The notes: a model not told the origin generated them from the sequence alone. A DNA stretch of 64,000 bases from Aquitalea sp. LB_tupeE (GCF_013391415.1 NZ_JACAXB010000002.1:1-64000), one strand, 5' to 3'; numbered from the stretch's first letter, positions 26,121 through 37,068 are shown. Program-made: numbers and translations.

Positions 26121-26229
26121 GGCATTCCTTTCCATTCCGAGTTGGCGCGCATTGTAACCCAAGTCCGCAAGGGCCAGCACGCCGCATGTTACAATTGCGG
26201 CCATTGAACACTGATTACAAGATGCTGCA

Positions 26230-28149
26230 ATGTCATTGATTTCTGTTGAAAAGGCCTGCCTGGCTTTTGGCCATCACGCTTTGCTGGATAATGTCGATTT
26301 CGCGCTGGAACCGGGCGAAGTGGTTGGCCTGATTGGCCGCAATGGTGCCGGCAAGTCGTCCTTGCTCAAGGGCATTGCGGGTGCCATCACGCTGGACGAC
26401 GGGCGCATCAACATCAAGGGCGATGTGCGCGTGGCCTACGTGGCACAGGAGCCGGAACTCAACCCGGACGACACCGTTTTTGACGCGGTTGCCAGCGGAC
26501 TGGGCGAATTGAAAGCCTTGCTGAGCGAATACCATCAGGTAACCCAGCAACTGACCCAGCCCGATGCCGATCATGAAACCGCCCTGGCACGCATGGAGAC
26601 GCTGCAGCACACACTGGAAGCACGGGATGGCTGGCAGTTTGATGCGCTGATTTCCACCACCCTCTCCCATCTGGACCTGCAACCGGACACCTTGATCCGC
26701 GAACTGTCAGGCGGCTGGAAAAAACGCGTGGCACTGGCCCGCGCCCTGGCCGCCAAGCCGGACGTGCTGCTGCTGGACGAACCGACCAACCACCTGGACG
26801 TCGCCGCCATTGAATGGCTGGAAGGCCTGCTGAAAAATTTCAGTGGCAGCGTGCTGCTGATTACCCACGACCGGCGCTTTCTGGACAATGTCGCCACCCG
26901 CATTGTGGAATTGGACCGTGGCATCCTGCGCAGCTATCCGGGCAGCTTCACCGCCTATCAGGTACGCAAGGCCGAAGAAATCGCCATTGAAGAAGAGCAG
27001 AACCGCATCTTTGACAAATTCCACGCCCAGGAAGAAGTGTGGATTCGCAAAGGCATCGAAGCGCGCCGTACCCGTAATGAAGGCCGTGTGCGCCGACTGG
27101 AAGCCATCCGCCGTGAACGCAGCGCCCGGCGCGAGCGCGTGGGGCAGGTCAATTTCCAGCTGGATGCCGGTGAGCGCTCTGGCAAGCTGGTAGCCGAGCT
27201 GGAACATGTCAGCAAGGGCTTTGAGGGCCGCACCCTGATCAAGGACTTCACCACCCGCATCCTGCGCGGTGACAAGATCGGCCTGATCGGCCCCAATGGC
27301 GCAGGCAAGACCACCCTGCTCAAGCTGATCCTGGGTCAGCTGGAAGCCGACAGCGGCAACATCAAGCAAGGTAGCAAGCTGGAAATTGCCTATTTCGACC
27401 AGTTCCGCGAACAGCTGGACGAGGACACCAGCGTGGCCGACATCATCAGCCAGGGTAATGACTTCGTTGAAATCGGCGGGGTCAAGAAGCATGTGATGAG
27501 CTATCTGGAAGACTTTCTGTTCTCGCCGCAGCGGGCACGCAGCCCGGTGCGCTCGCTGTCCGGCGGCGAGCGTAACCGCCTGTTGCTGGCGCGCCTGTTC
27601 ACCCGTCCGGCCAACGTGCTGGTGCTGGACGAACCCACCAATGACCTGGATATCGATACGCTGGAACTTCTGGAAGACGTGATTGCTCAATACAGCGGCA
27701 CTGTCTTTCTGGTCAGCCACGACCGGGCCTTCCTCGACAATGTGGTCACCCAGGTGATTGCTTTTGAAGGCAACGGTCAGCTGGAAGAATATCCGGGCGG
27801 CTATCAGGACTGGATAGACACCAAGGCGCGCATGGCGGCCATGCAGGGAACGGTGGTCAGCAAGGCCACCACGACAGCCAACAAGCCGGCTGCTACGGCC
27901 AAGCCGGAGAAGCAGCGGAGCAATCGCAAGCTTTCTTATAATGAAACCCGCGAGCTGTCCGCCCTCCCGGACGAAATTGCCGCACTGGAACAGGAACAAG
28001 CCACGCTGAACCAGCAACTGCTTGACCCGAACTGCTATCGCGACACCCCCAAGGAAGCCATTGCCTGGCAACAGCGCATTGAAGCCATTGACGAATTGCT
28101 GCTGGAAAAACTGGCCCGCTGGGAAGAACTAGAGGCAAAACAATCATGA
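26230..28149 (+). CDS. uup: ABC-F ATPase Uup
   Basis: Cytosolic ABC-F protein of 639 residues with no membrane domain. It carries two complete nucleotide-binding domains: Walker A GRNGAGKSS near 36-44 and GPNGAGKTT near 355, signatures LSGGWKKR and LSGGERNR, and Walker B DEPTNHLD and DEPTNDLD. The linker between domains is rich in Arg/Glu, and the C-terminal 80 residues form a coiled coil, the mark of Uup. Uup acts on ribosomes and affects transposon excision and replication structures in E. coli. Its stop overlaps the next start (ATGA). Confidence 0.93.
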   Translation: MSLISVEKACLAFGHHALLDNVDFALEPGEVVGLIGRNGAGKSSLLKGIAGAITLDDGRINIKGDVRVAYVAQEPELNPDDTVFDAVASGLGELKALLSEYHQVTQQLTQPDADHETALARMETLQHTLEARDGWQFDALISTTLSHLDLQPDTLIRELSGGWKKRVALARALAAKPDVLLLDEPTNHLDVAAIEWLEGLLKNFSGSVLLITHDRRFLDNVATRIVELDRGILRSYPGSFTAYQVRKAEEIAIEEEQNRIFDKFHAQEEVWIRKGIEARRTRNEGRVRRLEAIRRERSARRERVGQVNFQLDAGERSGKLVAELEHVSKGFEGRTLIKDFTTRILRGDKIGLIGPNGAGKTTLLKLILGQLEADSGNIKQGSKLEIAYFDQFREQLDEDTSVADIISQGNDFVEIGGVKKHVMSYLEDFLFSPQRARSPVRSLSGGERNRLLLARLFTRPANVLVLDEPTNDLDIDTLELLEDVIAQYSGTVFLVSHDRAFLDNVVTQVIAFEGNGQLEEYPGGYQDWIDTKARMAAMQGTVVSKATTTANKPAATAKPEKQRSNRKLSYNETRELSALPDEIAALEQEQATLNQQLLDPNCYRDTPKEAIAWQQRIEAIDELLLEKLARWEELEAKQS

Positions 28150-28697
28150 GCAAAACCCGGCCCACCCTGCCCTGCCCGCAACGCCGCCGCCTGTTGGGCG
28201 GCGCCATGCTGGGCACGCTGGCTTTGTGGCTGAGCGGCTGCGGCACACCGCCGAAGAAGACCAGCCACGTGCGGCCCTATCCATCACAGGACAAAACGCT
28301 GTCTGCCCTGAAGGCCGATGGCGCGGGCCGGGAAATTCTCATGTACACCCTGGGCCTGCTGGATCTGGACTACAAGTTCGGCGGTGCCAATCCGGAGGCC
28401 GGGCTGGATTGCAGCGGCATGGTCAGCTACATCTATCTGAATGCCGTGGGCGTGAAGTTACCGCACAACGCCGCCCAGATTGCCAACCTGGCGCGCCCCA
28501 TCAGTAACAGCCAGATGCAGGTGGGCGACCTGGTGTTTTTCAACACCATGAACCGCTCCTTCTCCCACATGGGCATTTATATTGGTGACAACAAATTCGT
28601 GCATGCCCCGCGCACCAATAGCGCCATCCGGGTGGACAGGCTGGACAACAGCTACTTCTCCGCCCGCTTCGAAGGGGCGCGCACCCTGTTTGCCTGA
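28146..28697 (+). CDS. NlpC/P60 peptidoglycan endopeptidase lipoprotein
   Basis: Cysteine peptidase expected to cut peptide stems of murein. The 183-residue precursor has a lipoprotein signal with lipobox L-S-G-C32. An NlpC/P60 domain follows, with catalytic C89 (LDCSGM), H141 (FSHMGIYIG) and the third polar residue H153 (HAPR). The length is normal for Spr/MepS-like enzymes. It overlaps uup by four bases, so translational coupling is likely although the functions are unrelated. Confidence 0.9.
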   Translation: MSKTRPTLPCPQRRRLLGGAMLGTLALWLSGCGTPPKKTSHVRPYPSQDKTLSALKADGAGREILMYTLGLLDLDYKFGGANPEAGLDCSGMVSYIYLNAVGVKLPHNAAQIANLARPISNSQMQVGDLVFFNTMNRSFSHMGIYIGDNKFVHAPRTNSAIRVDRLDNSYFSARFEGARTLFA

Positions 28698-28699
28698 AC

Positions 28700-29275
28700 A
28701 TGAATCATCACTGGCAAAGCCGTCTGATCAGAGGCTGGCAACAAAGACCCACCCTGCACCGGGATGGCGTTTCCCTACAGGAAGCCTGGCTGCTGCGTAA
28801 ACTGCAGCAAGCATTGAATGGCGATGCCCTGCAGATTGACAGCCTGTCACTGCTCAGCCGCGACAGCACCCTGCATCTGACTGCCCACCAGCCCCTTGCC
28901 GCCCGGCTGACCCTGCACTTCGACTTCCTGCCCATAGTCTGGCACAGCAGGCAGATCCGCTTGCACTATCACGTTCAGGGCGAGGCCATCTCCCCCTCCA
29001 CGACCCGTCGCCTCCTGGGTGGACTGCTGCTGGGAGTGATGGAAGGTGCATTCGGCCACAAGACCCTGCAACAACTGGCAAAACCACTGGACTGGCTGAC
29101 GCTGGAACAGGATATCGCCACCATTCACCTGGATGCACTGGACCGTGTGCGCCAATACCTGGACTATCCGCTGCTGGGCAAACCGCTGGCTGCGCGCCTG
29201 ACCATCAAGGCCATCGAGACCAGCCCCGGCCTGCTGCGCATCCGCCTTAGCCGTTCGCCATCTCAAACAGACTGA
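28700..29275 (+). CDS. Hypothetical protein
   Basis: A 191-residue protein that I do not recognise. It begins two bases after the NlpC/P60 gene and ends at a terminator, so it is the third gene of the uup operon. The sequence alternates short beta-like hydrophobic stretches (LTLHFDFLPIVWHSRQIRLHYHVQ and ARLTIKAIETSPGLLRIRLS) around a glycine-rich helix LLGGLLLGVMEGAFG. There is no clear signal peptide. The codon pattern matches its neighbours, which supports a real gene. Confidence 0.65.
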   Translation: MNHHWQSRLIRGWQQRPTLHRDGVSLQEAWLLRKLQQALNGDALQIDSLSLLSRDSTLHLTAHQPLAARLTLHFDFLPIVWHSRQIRLHYHVQGEAISPSTTRRLLGGLLLGVMEGAFGHKTLQQLAKPLDWLTLEQDIATIHLDALDRVRQYLDYPLLGKPLAARLTIKAIETSPGLLRIRLSRSPSQTD

Positions 29276-29300
29276 AGAGCACAGCTACACAAGACACAAT

Positions 29301-29327
29301 AAAAAACCCCGCCGTAGCGGGGTTTTT
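29301..29327. terminator. Bidirectional terminator after the uup operon
   Basis: AAAAACCCCG/CGGGGTTTTT stem with a 6-base loop between convergent genes. Confidence 0.9.
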
Positions 29328-29346
29328 CCTGTCAGGGGCAGACAAA

Positions 29347-30555
29347 TCAGCCCTTGACGACCTTGGCAATGGCTTCAGCCACGTAAGGCAGGTTCTTGCT
29401 GTTCAGCGCGGCCAGGCAGATACGGCCGGTGGATACGGCGTAAATGCCGAACTCGCTCTTCAGCACTTCGACTTGGGCTGCAGTCAGGCCGGTGTAGGAG
29501 AACATGCCACGTTGCTGGGCAACGAAGGAGAAGTCCTGTTCCACGCCCTGTGCCTTGATGGCATCAACCAGACCGGTACGCATGGCGCGGATGCGGTCAC
29601 GCATGCCAGCCAGTTCGTCTTCCCACTGCTGACGCAGCTCGGGGCTGGACAGCACGGCAGCGACAATGGCAGCACCATGGATCGGCGGGTTGGAGTAGTT
29701 GGTACGGATCACACGCTTCAGTTGCGACAGCACGCGGCCGGTTTCTTCCTTGCTGGCGGTCACGATGGACAGGGCACCAACACGCTCACCGTACAGCGAG
29801 AAGCTCTTGGAGAAGGAGCTGGATACGAAGAATTGCAGGCCGGAAGCCGAGAACAGACGCACAGCAACAGCGTCAGCGTCGATACCGTCAGCAAAGCCTT
29901 GGTATGCCATATCCAGGAAAGGAACCAGACCCTGGGCACGGCACACTTCGACTACTTCAGCCCACTGGGCGTCGGACAGGTCGGCACCGGTCGGGTTGTG
30001 GCAGCAGGCATGCAGCACGATGACGGAACCAGCGGCCAGGCCTTGCAGGAAGGACTTCATGCCAGCAAAGTCAACGCCACGGGTGGCCGCGTCGTAGTAA
30101 GGATAGTTTTCTACTTCGAAACCGGCGGATTCAAACAGCGCGCGGTGGTTTTCCCACGACGGGTTGCTGATGTAAACCTTGGATTCCGGGTTCAGGCGTT
30201 TCAGGAAGTCGGCACCGATCTTCAGTGCACCGGTACCGCCCAGAGCCTGGGCAGTCACTACCTGACCATTGCTGATCAGCGCGCTGTCGGCACCGAACAG
30301 CAGGTTTTGCACGGCGCTGTCATAAGCAGCCGGGCCTTCGATCGGCTGATAGCCGCGCGGCAGCAGCGCATCAACACGGGCCTTTTCCGCGGCTTTAACA
30401 GCAGCCAGCAGCGGGATCTTGCCATTGTCGTCGCTGTAAACACCCACACCCAGGTTTACCTTGAAGGAACGGGTATCGGCGTTGAAAGCTTCGTTCAGGC
30501 CAAGAATCGGGTCGCGCGGGGCCAGTTCCACCGCGGCGAAGATCGAAGAGGTCAT
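29347..30555 (-). CDS. Aspartate / aromatic amino acid aminotransferase
   Basis: PLP-dependent class I aminotransferase of the AspC/TyrB subgroup. From the ATG at 30555 (GGAG seven bases upstream) it has 402 residues. Typical blocks are VNLGVGVYSDDNGKIPLL, the YISNPSWENH segment, ACCHNPTGADLSD, and the PLP lysine in SSSFSKSFSLYGERVGAL, with the substrate-binding Arg near the C-terminus (GRICLAALN). AspC and TyrB cannot be told apart reliably from this, so no symbol is given. A longer frame to 30762 is unlikely to be translated. Confidence 0.9.
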   Translation of the reverse strand: MTSSIFAAVELAPRDPILGLNEAFNADTRSFKVNLGVGVYSDDNGKIPLLAAVKAAEKARVDALLPRGYQPIEGPAAYDSAVQNLLFGADSALISNGQVVTAQALGGTGALKIGADFLKRLNPESKVYISNPSWENHRALFESAGFEVENYPYYDAATRGVDFAGMKSFLQGLAAGSVIVLHACCHNPTGADLSDAQWAEVVEVCRAQGLVPFLDMAYQGFADGIDADAVAVRLFSASGLQFFVSSSFSKSFSLYGERVGALSIVTASKEETGRVLSQLKRVIRTNYSNPPIHGAAIVAAVLSSPELRQQWEDELAGMRDRIRAMRTGLVDAIKAQGVEQDFSFVAQQRGMFSYTGLTAAQVEVLKSEFGIYAVSTGRICLAALNSKNLPYVAEAIAKVVKG

Positions 30556-30840
30556 GCAGGGGCTCCATTTGCTTTGCAGAACAGCCGCAACCGGGCGCTG
30601 ACCATGCAGCAGGCCACGGCTGATTGATGAAAATCTTTGTCCGGGGCAAAGTTTACCACCTTCTGGAGGCTTGCTGCGCTGCAAAGCCGACAAAACAACA
30701 TGCTGCCAATGCAACTGCACCTGACGGGACATTGCATACAATCCACTGTACCGGCCGGGCATCTGTGCCTCTGACTTGAACCTTGCGCGGGACAGTCTAG
30801 TCTCAATGCAATTACAAACGCATGATGAGGAGCACTGACC

Positions 30841-31125
30841 ATGAAAAAAGGCATCCTGCTGTTCTGGCCGTCTTTTCTGATCGCCGCACTGGCTACCAGT
30901 GTGTTTTTCTCGATTTTCGACCCTGCAGAGTTAACATTGCACGGCAATGCGCTGTTTGCCGACAAGCTGTCGGCTTATTCGGTATTTTTCCTGATCAGTT
31001 GGGCATTTGGCGCACTGAATACTGCCATTGTGCTGGTACTGGAAAAGTCTTCCCGCGACATCAATGGCTTCACACCACCGCCGGTACAGCCTATGGATGA
31101 GATGGAAGACCCACTGCGCAGTTGA
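30841..31125 (+). CDS. Small two-helix membrane protein
   Basis: A 94-residue protein with two hydrophobic segments (about 5-25 and 45-67) and a short acidic, proline-containing C-terminal tail. No family recognised. GAGGAG lies nine bases before the ATG and a terminator follows, so it is a single-gene unit. It is divergent from the aminotransferase gene. Confidence 0.72.
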   Translation: MKKGILLFWPSFLIAALATSVFFSIFDPAELTLHGNALFADKLSAYSVFFLISWAFGALNTAIVLVLEKSSRDINGFTPPPVQPMDEMEDPLRS

Positions 31126-31151
31126 CACCGCATACCGGATGGACCAATAGA

Positions 31152-31175
31152 AAAGGGCGACACGTGTCGCCCTTT
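31152..31175. terminator. Terminator between the small membrane protein and cupin genes
   Basis: Perfect palindrome AAAGGGCGACA-CG-TGTCGCCCTTT between convergent genes. Confidence 0.82.
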
Positions 31176-31201
31176 AGCGTGACTGTTTTCCGTCAGACAA
31201 A

Positions 31202-31576
31202 TCAGCCATCTGAGGGCTGAGCCGGAGTCTGTCCCACCACAAAGTATTTGCGCACCGGCTCCACCACCTCGAACACGCCGATAAAACCAGCCGGTATCAC
31301 CGCAGCTTCACCTGGCTTGACTTCCACCACACTCCCGGCTTCATCATGCAGGCGCACCAGCCCCTCGATCACGCAGAAGAATTCATGCTTGTTATCGGCA
31401 AATTGAATGCGCCAGGCACCGGTTTCGCAGGCCCAGATGCCACAACTGAGCGCCTCGTCAGCGGTTTCGTAGTGGGTCCAGGTATGGCGTCGCGGATTCC
31501 CGGCAAGCAGTCGATCCACACGCGGCTGGTCGGCCACCGGCGTCACGGTTTGGGAAAAGTGGGTGATGGCGGGCAT
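31202..31576 (-). CDS. Cupin-domain protein (DUF861 / EutQ-like)
   Basis: A 124-residue single-cupin protein. The fold is indicated by TGAWRIQFADNKHEFFCVIEGLVRLHDEAGSVVEVKPGEAAVIPAGF, which fits the Cupin_3 group with one His and several acidic residues as possible metal ligands. No substrate can be named. The ATG at 31576 has AGGAAA upstream; an in-frame TTG six codons earlier is less likely. It lies 34 bp after the DUF2867-like gene. Confidence 0.75.
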   Translation of the reverse strand: MPAITHFSQTVTPVADQPRVDRLLAGNPRRHTWTHYETADEALSCGIWACETGAWRIQFADNKHEFFCVIEGLVRLHDEAGSVVEVKPGEAAVIPAGFIGVFEVVEPVRKYFVVGQTPAQPSDG

Positions 31577-31610
31577 GCGGCTTGTTTCCTGCAAACGAAA
31601 AGCGTCATTA

Positions 31611-32111
31611 TCACCGTAGTTTCCCGGTGGAGCCAGATTCGCCCAGCCGCTGCGCCATGCGGCGCAACATCAGCTTGCTCAACAGCCAGTGCACCGGCAG
31701 CACCAAGGCCAGATACAACCAGCCACCCCAGTGATGCGGCCGTACCCAGGTTTCAACTTGCAGCCGACTGCCGTCAGCCTCGGGGCGGACTGACAGCAGA
31801 ATGCGGAAATCCAGATGGCTGTCATCCTCCCCCAGTACCGCCAGTTGCGGGCCAAGGTGCATGATGCGGAACATGCCGATATGCCCCCCCTCCGGCACGG
31901 ACAGCGCGCCCGCCTGCTGCATGGGGCCGGTTTTGAGACCAAAACGTGCCACCAGCCGGTTACGCCATGCCATGAGCGTGTCAGCCCAGCCGGGTGCTGT
32001 GCTGGAAAAGGCTGTCAGCAACTGCGCTGCGCCCACATGAGCATTGGGGCAATATTGCTGATGCATGTCGCGAAACGGATAATCCGCAGCTTGCAGTAAG
32101 AAGTCCGGCAT
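31611..32111 (-). CDS. DUF2867-like protein
   Basis: A 166-residue protein with a START-like DUF2867 pattern: an N-terminal WADTLMAWRNRL helix, the strand LAVLGEDDSHLDFRILLSV, then ETWVRPHHWGGWLYLALVLPVHWLLSKLML at the C-terminus. Function unknown. The C-terminal hydrophobic helix may touch the membrane. It is probably co-transcribed with the following cupin gene. The family call comes from pattern memory and is moderate. Confidence 0.6.
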   Translation of the reverse strand: MPDFLLQAADYPFRDMHQQYCPNAHVGAAQLLTAFSSTAPGWADTLMAWRNRLVARFGLKTGPMQQAGALSVPEGGHIGMFRIMHLGPQLAVLGEDDSHLDFRILLSVRPEADGSRLQVETWVRPHHWGGWLYLALVLPVHWLLSKLMLRRMAQRLGESGSTGKLR

Positions 32112-32193
32112 GGCGGGCGGTCCAGAAAGAAAGCCTGATTATCCAGTAGCAGGCGTCAGCAACTCCATTCCTGAAACTACCTAGCACCAAAAG

Positions 32194-32216
32194 AAAAACC
32201 GGCCACGCGGGCCGGT
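32194..32216 (-). terminator. Terminator of clpB
   Basis: ACCGGCC/GGCCGGT stem with T-run on the minus strand, 20 bp after the clpB stop. Confidence 0.82.
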
Positions 32217-32235
32217 CTTCTATACCGTTACAGGC

Positions 32236-34815
32236 TTAGTCAAAGTGCAGCTGACCGTCGCGTGCTTCCACCATGATGGTGGCCTTGGGCGGATACTTGC
32301 CGGCCAGAATCGCCTTGGCCAGCGGGTTTTCCAGCTCGTTCTGGATGGCGCGCTTGAGCGGACGCGCACCATACACCGGGTCAAAACCTTCTTCCGACAA
32401 CAGCGACAAGGCGTCTTCGCTGATTTGCAGGTTCAACTCCAGCTTGGCCAGACGGCTTTCCAGACCCTTGAGCTGGATGCGGGCAATGGCCTTGATGTTT
32501 TTCTCGTCCAGACCGTGGAACACCACCACTTCGTCGATACGGTTGATGAACTCGGGGCGGAAGTGGGTTTTCACCTCGGCCATCACTGCCAGCTTGATCA
32601 CCTGATAGTCATCCGTCGCCATGGCCTGGATTTGCTGACTACCCATATTCGAGGTCATCACCACCACCGTGTTCTTGAAGTCCACGGTGCGGCCCTGGCC
32701 ATCGGTCAGGCGGCCGTCATCCAGCACTTGCAGCAGGATGTTGAACACATCTGGATGCGCTTTTTCCACCTCGTCCAGCAGAATCACGCTATACGGTTTG
32801 CGGCGTACTTGCTCGGTCAGATAACCGCCTTCTTCATAACCGACATAGCCCGGAGGTGCGCCAATCAACCGCGCCACCGAATGCTTCTCCATGTATTCGG
32901 ACATGTCGATGCGGATCAGGTGTTCTTCGCTGTCGAACATGAAGCCGGCCAGCGTCTTGCACAGCTCGGTCTTGCCCACGCCGGTCGGCCCGAGGAACAG
33001 GAAAGAACCATAGGGCTTGTTCGGGTCGGCCAGGCCGGAACGTGAACGACGGATGGCATCGGCCACGGCACGTACCGCTTCGTCCTGACCCACCACACGC
33101 TGGTGCAGCACCTCCTCCATGCGCAACAGTTTTTCCCGCTCGCCGGTCAGCATTTTCGATACCGGAATCCCGGTGGCACGGCTGATGACTTCGGCAATTT
33201 CCTCAGCCCCTACCTGGGTACGCAGCAAGCGGTTGGGCTTGTTGTCCGCGCCGGCATCGGCCGCCTCGGCTTCACGTAGCCGGGCTTCCAGCTGCGGCAA
33301 CTTGCCGTATTGCAGTTCGGCCAGTTTCTGCCAGTCGCCCTTGCGCTTGAGGTCCTCCATGTCCACCTTGAGGCGGTCGATTTCCTCCTTGATGGTCTGG
33401 CTGCCCTGCGCGGCGGCTTTTTCTGCCTTCCAGATTTCCTCCATGTCAGCGTACTCACGCTGCAAGCGCTGGATTTCGTCTTCAATCAACTGCAAACGCT
33501 TCTGGCTGGCTTCGTCGGTTTCCTTGTTGACCGCTTCGCGCTCGATTTTCAGCTGAATCAGGCGACGGTCCAGCTTGTCCATGGCTTCCGGCTTGGAGTC
33601 CAGCTCCATCTTGATACGGCTGGCGGCTTCGTCGATCAGGTCGATGGCCTTGTCCGGCAGGAAGCGATCGGTGATATAGCGGTTGGATAGCTCGGCAGCC
33701 GCCACGATGGCCGGGTCGGTAATGTCCACACCATGGTGGATTTCATACTTCTCCTGCAAGCCACGCAGAATGGCGATGGTGTCCTCCACCGTCGGCTCAT
33801 TCACCAGTACCTTCTGGAAGCGGCGCTCCAGCGCAGCATCCTTTTCGATGTACTTGCGGTATTCGTCCAGCGTGGTGGCACCGATGCAGTGCAGCTCGCC
33901 ACGCGCCAGTGCCGGTTTGAGCATATTACCGGCGTCCATTGCGCCATCGGCCTTGCCCGCGCCCACCAGGGTGTGGATTTCGTCGATGAAGATCAGTGTC
34001 TGGCCGTCGTCCTTGGACAGGTCATTCAGTACGGCTTTCAGACGCTCTTCGAATTCGCCACGGAACTTAGCACCGGCAATCAGCGCGGCCAGGTCCAGCA
34101 CCAGCAGGCGTTTGTTTTTCAGGCTGTCCGGCACTTCTCCGTTGACGATGCGCTGTGCCAGGCCTTCGACAATGGCGGTCTTGCCCACGCCCGGCTCACC
34201 AATCAGCACCGGATTGTTCTTGGTACGGCGCAGCAGTACCTGAATGGCGCGGCGGATTTCGTCGTCACGGCCAATCACCGGGTCCAGCTTGCCGTTGCGG
34301 GCGCGTTCGGTTAGGTCGGTGGTGTATTTTTTCAGGGCCTCGCGCTGGCTTTCAGCGTCCTGACTGCCCACGGTCTGGCCGCCACGCACTGCCTGAATGG
34401 CAGCCTGGATGGCATTGTGGTTGCCGCCATGTTCTTTCAGCAGACGGCCGGTTTCGCCTTTGTCCTGCGACAGGGCGGACAGGAAAGACTCGCTGGAGAT
34501 GTATTCATCCCCCTGCTTGGTGGCAATCTTGTCGGTGACATTCAGCAGGTTGCCCAGCTCGCGCGATACGGTGATTTCACCATTGGTGCCCTGCACTTTC
34601 GGCAAGCGCTGAATAGCACTTTTGAGTGCCAGTTTCAGGCCGGGCACATTGACACCGGCACGGGCCAGCAGGCCGCCGATACCGCTGTCATTGTCATCCA
34701 TCATGGTCAGCAGCAGGTGTTGCGCCTCGATATAGGCATTGTCTTCGGCCAGCGCCATGCTTTGTGCGTCGCCCAGGGCCTGCTGGAATTTTGTCGTCAG
34801 TTTTTCGAATCTCAT
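32236..34815 (-). CDS. clpB: ATP-dependent disaggregase ClpB
   Basis: Hsp100 chaperone that pulls polypeptides from aggregates together with DnaK. It has 859 residues from ATG 34815: the N-terminal Clp repeat domain, a first AAA+ module with [16 protein letters not shown], the long coiled-coil middle domain (about 400-530, essential for DnaK coupling), and a second AAA+ module with [12 protein letters not shown]. There is no ClpP-binding loop. GGGAGC precedes the start, and a sigma-32-like promoter lies about 100 bp upstream. Confidence 0.97.
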   Translation of the reverse strand: MRFEKLTTKFQQALGDAQSMALAEDNAYIEAQHLLLTMMDDNDSGIGGLLARAGVNVPGLKLALKSAIQRLPKVQGTNGEITVSRELGNLLNVTDKIATKQGDEYISSESFLSALSQDKGETGRLLKEHGGNHNAIQAAIQAVRGGQTVGSQDAESQREALKKYTTDLTERARNGKLDPVIGRDDEIRRAIQVLLRRTKNNPVLIGEPGVGKTAIVEGLAQRIVNGEVPDSLKNKRLLVLDLAALIAGAKFRGEFEERLKAVLNDLSKDDGQTLIFIDEIHTLVGAGKADGAMDAGNMLKPALARGELHCIGATTLDEYRKYIEKDAALERRFQKVLVNEPTVEDTIAILRGLQEKYEIHHGVDITDPAIVAAAELSNRYITDRFLPDKAIDLIDEAASRIKMELDSKPEAMDKLDRRLIQLKIEREAVNKETDEASQKRLQLIEDEIQRLQREYADMEEIWKAEKAAAQGSQTIKEEIDRLKVDMEDLKRKGDWQKLAELQYGKLPQLEARLREAEAADAGADNKPNRLLRTQVGAEEIAEVISRATGIPVSKMLTGEREKLLRMEEVLHQRVVGQDEAVRAVADAIRRSRSGLADPNKPYGSFLFLGPTGVGKTELCKTLAGFMFDSEEHLIRIDMSEYMEKHSVARLIGAPPGYVGYEEGGYLTEQVRRKPYSVILLDEVEKAHPDVFNILLQVLDDGRLTDGQGRTVDFKNTVVVMTSNMGSQQIQAMATDDYQVIKLAVMAEVKTHFRPEFINRIDEVVVFHGLDEKNIKAIARIQLKGLESRLAKLELNLQISEDALSLLSEEGFDPVYGARPLKRAIQNELENPLAKAILAGKYPPKATIMVEARDGQLHFD

Positions 34816-34910
34816 CAAAAGCTCCCTTCAAACAAGATAACGCTCTGTTTGCAATATTCACGCATGCCACACACCCTGCCCGACCAGAAGGTGCAGCCAT
34901 CTGACACTGC

Positions 34911-34938
34911 ATATGCGGGCAGATTTCAGCGCCACAAG
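34911..34938 (-). promoter_or_regulatory. Candidate heat-shock (sigma-32) promoter of clpB
   Basis: On the minus strand CTTGTGG (34932-34938) is followed after 12 bp by CCCGCATAT (34911-34919), which resembles the sigma-32 boxes CTTGAAA and CCCCATnT. The match is partial but the gene is a classic sigma-32 target. Confidence 0.4.
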
Positions 34939-34982
34939 GCATGGTATGTTTTTTTCTCATGGCTAAAGACCATCATGGCAAC

Positions 34983-35021
34983 AATAGAAAAAGCCGGATG
35001 GTCTATCCGGCTTTTTCTATT
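34983..35021 (-). terminator. Terminator of the chemoreceptor gene
   Basis: A perfect 17-bp inverted repeat (34983-34999 with 35005-35021) with an internal GC core and A/T flanks. It lies between the chemoreceptor stop and the clpB promoter, both minus-strand. Confidence 0.85.
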
Positions 35022-35037
35022 CCACTTCGGGCAAAGA

Positions 35038-37068
35038 TCAGGTACGGAAGGCCCGTACCTCCTCTTTCAGGGCATCGGCCAGACCCGCCATATGCCGCGC
35101 GGTTTCTGCCGAGCGTTCGGCTGCATCATTGCTGGCTTCAGCCTGCCTGGCCACCGAGCTGACCCGTTCAGCCATCTGCTCCACGATGTCACGCTGTTGT
35201 GACAGTTCACGGTTGATGTTTTCCACCACTTCCATGGCACGGCGCGAATCCTCCACGATGGAGCCGATCGCCTGCCGGGCGGCCGAAGTGATGGCAGCCC
35301 CTTCGGACGCCTGTACTACCGATTGGCGCATGGATTTGACTGCCCCTTCAGTCGCATCCTGAATCTTGCTGATCATCCCGCTGATTTCCTGGGTGGAAAC
35401 ACTGGTGCGCTCGGCCAGCTTGCGTACTTCGTCGGCCACCACGGCAAAACCGCGCCCCATCTCCCCGGCACGTGCCGCTTCGATGGCGGCATTCAGTGCC
35501 AGCAAATTGGTCTGGTCTGCAATGTCATGAATGACGTTGACGATGGCAGTAATCTGCTGCGCGCTGCTCTCCAGCATTTTCAGACTGTCGGCAGCACCGG
35601 CCAGGGTGGCGGAAATCTGGCTGACACCATCCACCGCGGCTACCAGACTCTGGCTGCCTTCCATGGCTGCGGCACTGGATGCGCGGGCGGCATCGCTGGC
35701 TTCACCAGCCACTCTTTCGATTTGCGCCACACCGGCAATCAACATGCCGGTTTGCTCGGACATGGCCTGGGCACTTTGACGTTGCTCACCGGAGCTGGCG
35801 GCAGCCGCACCAGCCTTGTCAGACAAGTCCTGCGCCGCGTGGTCCAGATCGATGGCATGCGAGCTGGTGCGATTGAGTGCCTGCTGGAAACTGTCCAGCA
35901 GGCTGTTCATGGCATCGGCCACCTGGCCTACTTCATCCTTGCGATTGATGGCCAGACGGCGGGTCAAGTCGCGGCTATCGCGGATATTTCCCACGTCTGC
36001 CACCAATTGCTGCACAGGCCTGGCGACCAGCCTACGGGTAAACAACAGCAGCGCCAGCGCCAGGATGGTGAGCAGCAAGGCCGCGCCACCGGCCAGCCAC
36101 AGCAAGAGCTGGCGGTTTTCCTTTTCCAGTTCGCTGCGGGTTTCATTGCTGACTATCATCCAGCCCCAGGGCTTGTAAGTGGCATAGGACAGCATGTGCT
36201 CTGCCACACCGGCATCGCTGGGCAGCTTGACGTTGAGATTGCCCTGACCTGCTGCCATCAGCGCGTTGGCATAGGGCTGGCCGCTGGCATCGAGGTCTTT
36301 GCTGACGGCCCGACCGGACAGTTTGGGATGCTGCACATATTGTCCGTAGCTTCTGGAATTCTTGTTGACATCAATAATGTCAACGTGGCCGCTTTCGCCC
36401 AGCTTCACCTTGGACAGGCGTACCAGCAAACCGGCAATACCTTCCGTGGCACCTACGCCAACAAAGGTGGCACCAATGACATTCTGTGCCGCGTCCTTGA
36501 TGGGGCTGTAACTGGTGATATAGTCACGGCCGTACAGGTCTACCCGGCCGGAATAATTCTCACCATTCATCAGCTGGGCATAAGCTGGGCTGGCATGATC
36601 CAGCTTCGTCCCCAGTGCACGCCCGCCGTCTTCTTTCAGCACCGAGGTGGCTACACGGACGAAGTCGTTGCCATCCTTGACGAACAGGGTGGCAACATTG
36701 CCTGTTTTGGAAGAGAAGCGGTCGACAATATCGTTATTGCCATTGACCGGCGTATTTCCCAGTACCAGCGCTGGGGTAGCGGTGCCCGCCACGTCGATGC
36801 GGCTGGCCGGATTAAGGGAGAATGCGCCACCGATCTCACCCAGCAGGACTTTCTCGAATTGCCGGGTGGTGATCTTGAGCGACTCATTAAATGCGTCAAT
36901 CATATTCAGCGACTGCATCAGCAGTTGCGCCTGGACTTTTTCAGTCCGTTCTTGCATTACCCGTCCGGTGAACAAATACAGTGGCACCATCAGGGCCATT
37001 GCCACCACCACCATCAGGACTACCTGGGTCGCGACCAGCCGCGACCCAATGCTCATGCCTCGCTTCAT
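35038..37068 (-). CDS. Methyl-accepting chemotaxis protein with periplasmic Cache-type sensor
   Basis: Transmembrane chemoreceptor that controls CheA. There are 676 residues from ATG 37068 (GAGGGTG upstream; a GTG three codons earlier is possible). The first membrane helix is near 10-32. The periplasmic sensor of about 270 residues resembles the Cache3-Cache2 fusion (GDSG-like [27 protein letters not shown]). The second helix follows near 320-345, then HAMP, then a signalling domain with the hairpin tip [26 protein letters not shown]. There is no C-terminal CheR-tethering pentapeptide. The ligand is unknown. No other che gene is nearby. Confidence 0.92.
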   Translation of the reverse strand: MKRGMSIGSRLVATQVVLMVVVAMALMVPLYLFTGRVMQERTEKVQAQLLMQSLNMIDAFNESLKITTRQFEKVLLGEIGGAFSLNPASRIDVAGTATPALVLGNTPVNGNNDIVDRFSSKTGNVATLFVKDGNDFVRVATSVLKEDGGRALGTKLDHASPAYAQLMNGENYSGRVDLYGRDYITSYSPIKDAAQNVIGATFVGVGATEGIAGLLVRLSKVKLGESGHVDIIDVNKNSRSYGQYVQHPKLSGRAVSKDLDASGQPYANALMAAGQGNLNVKLPSDAGVAEHMLSYATYKPWGWMIVSNETRSELEKENRQLLLWLAGGAALLLTILALALLLFTRRLVARPVQQLVADVGNIRDSRDLTRRLAINRKDEVGQVADAMNSLLDSFQQALNRTSSHAIDLDHAAQDLSDKAGAAAASSGEQRQSAQAMSEQTGMLIAGVAQIERVAGEASDAARASSAAAMEGSQSLVAAVDGVSQISATLAGAADSLKMLESSAQQITAIVNVIHDIADQTNLLALNAAIEAARAGEMGRGFAVVADEVRKLAERTSVSTQEISGMISKIQDATEGAVKSMRQSVVQASEGAAITSAARQAIGSIVEDSRRAMEVVENINRELSQQRDIVEQMAERVSSVARQAEASNDAAERSAETARHMAGLADALKEEVRAFRT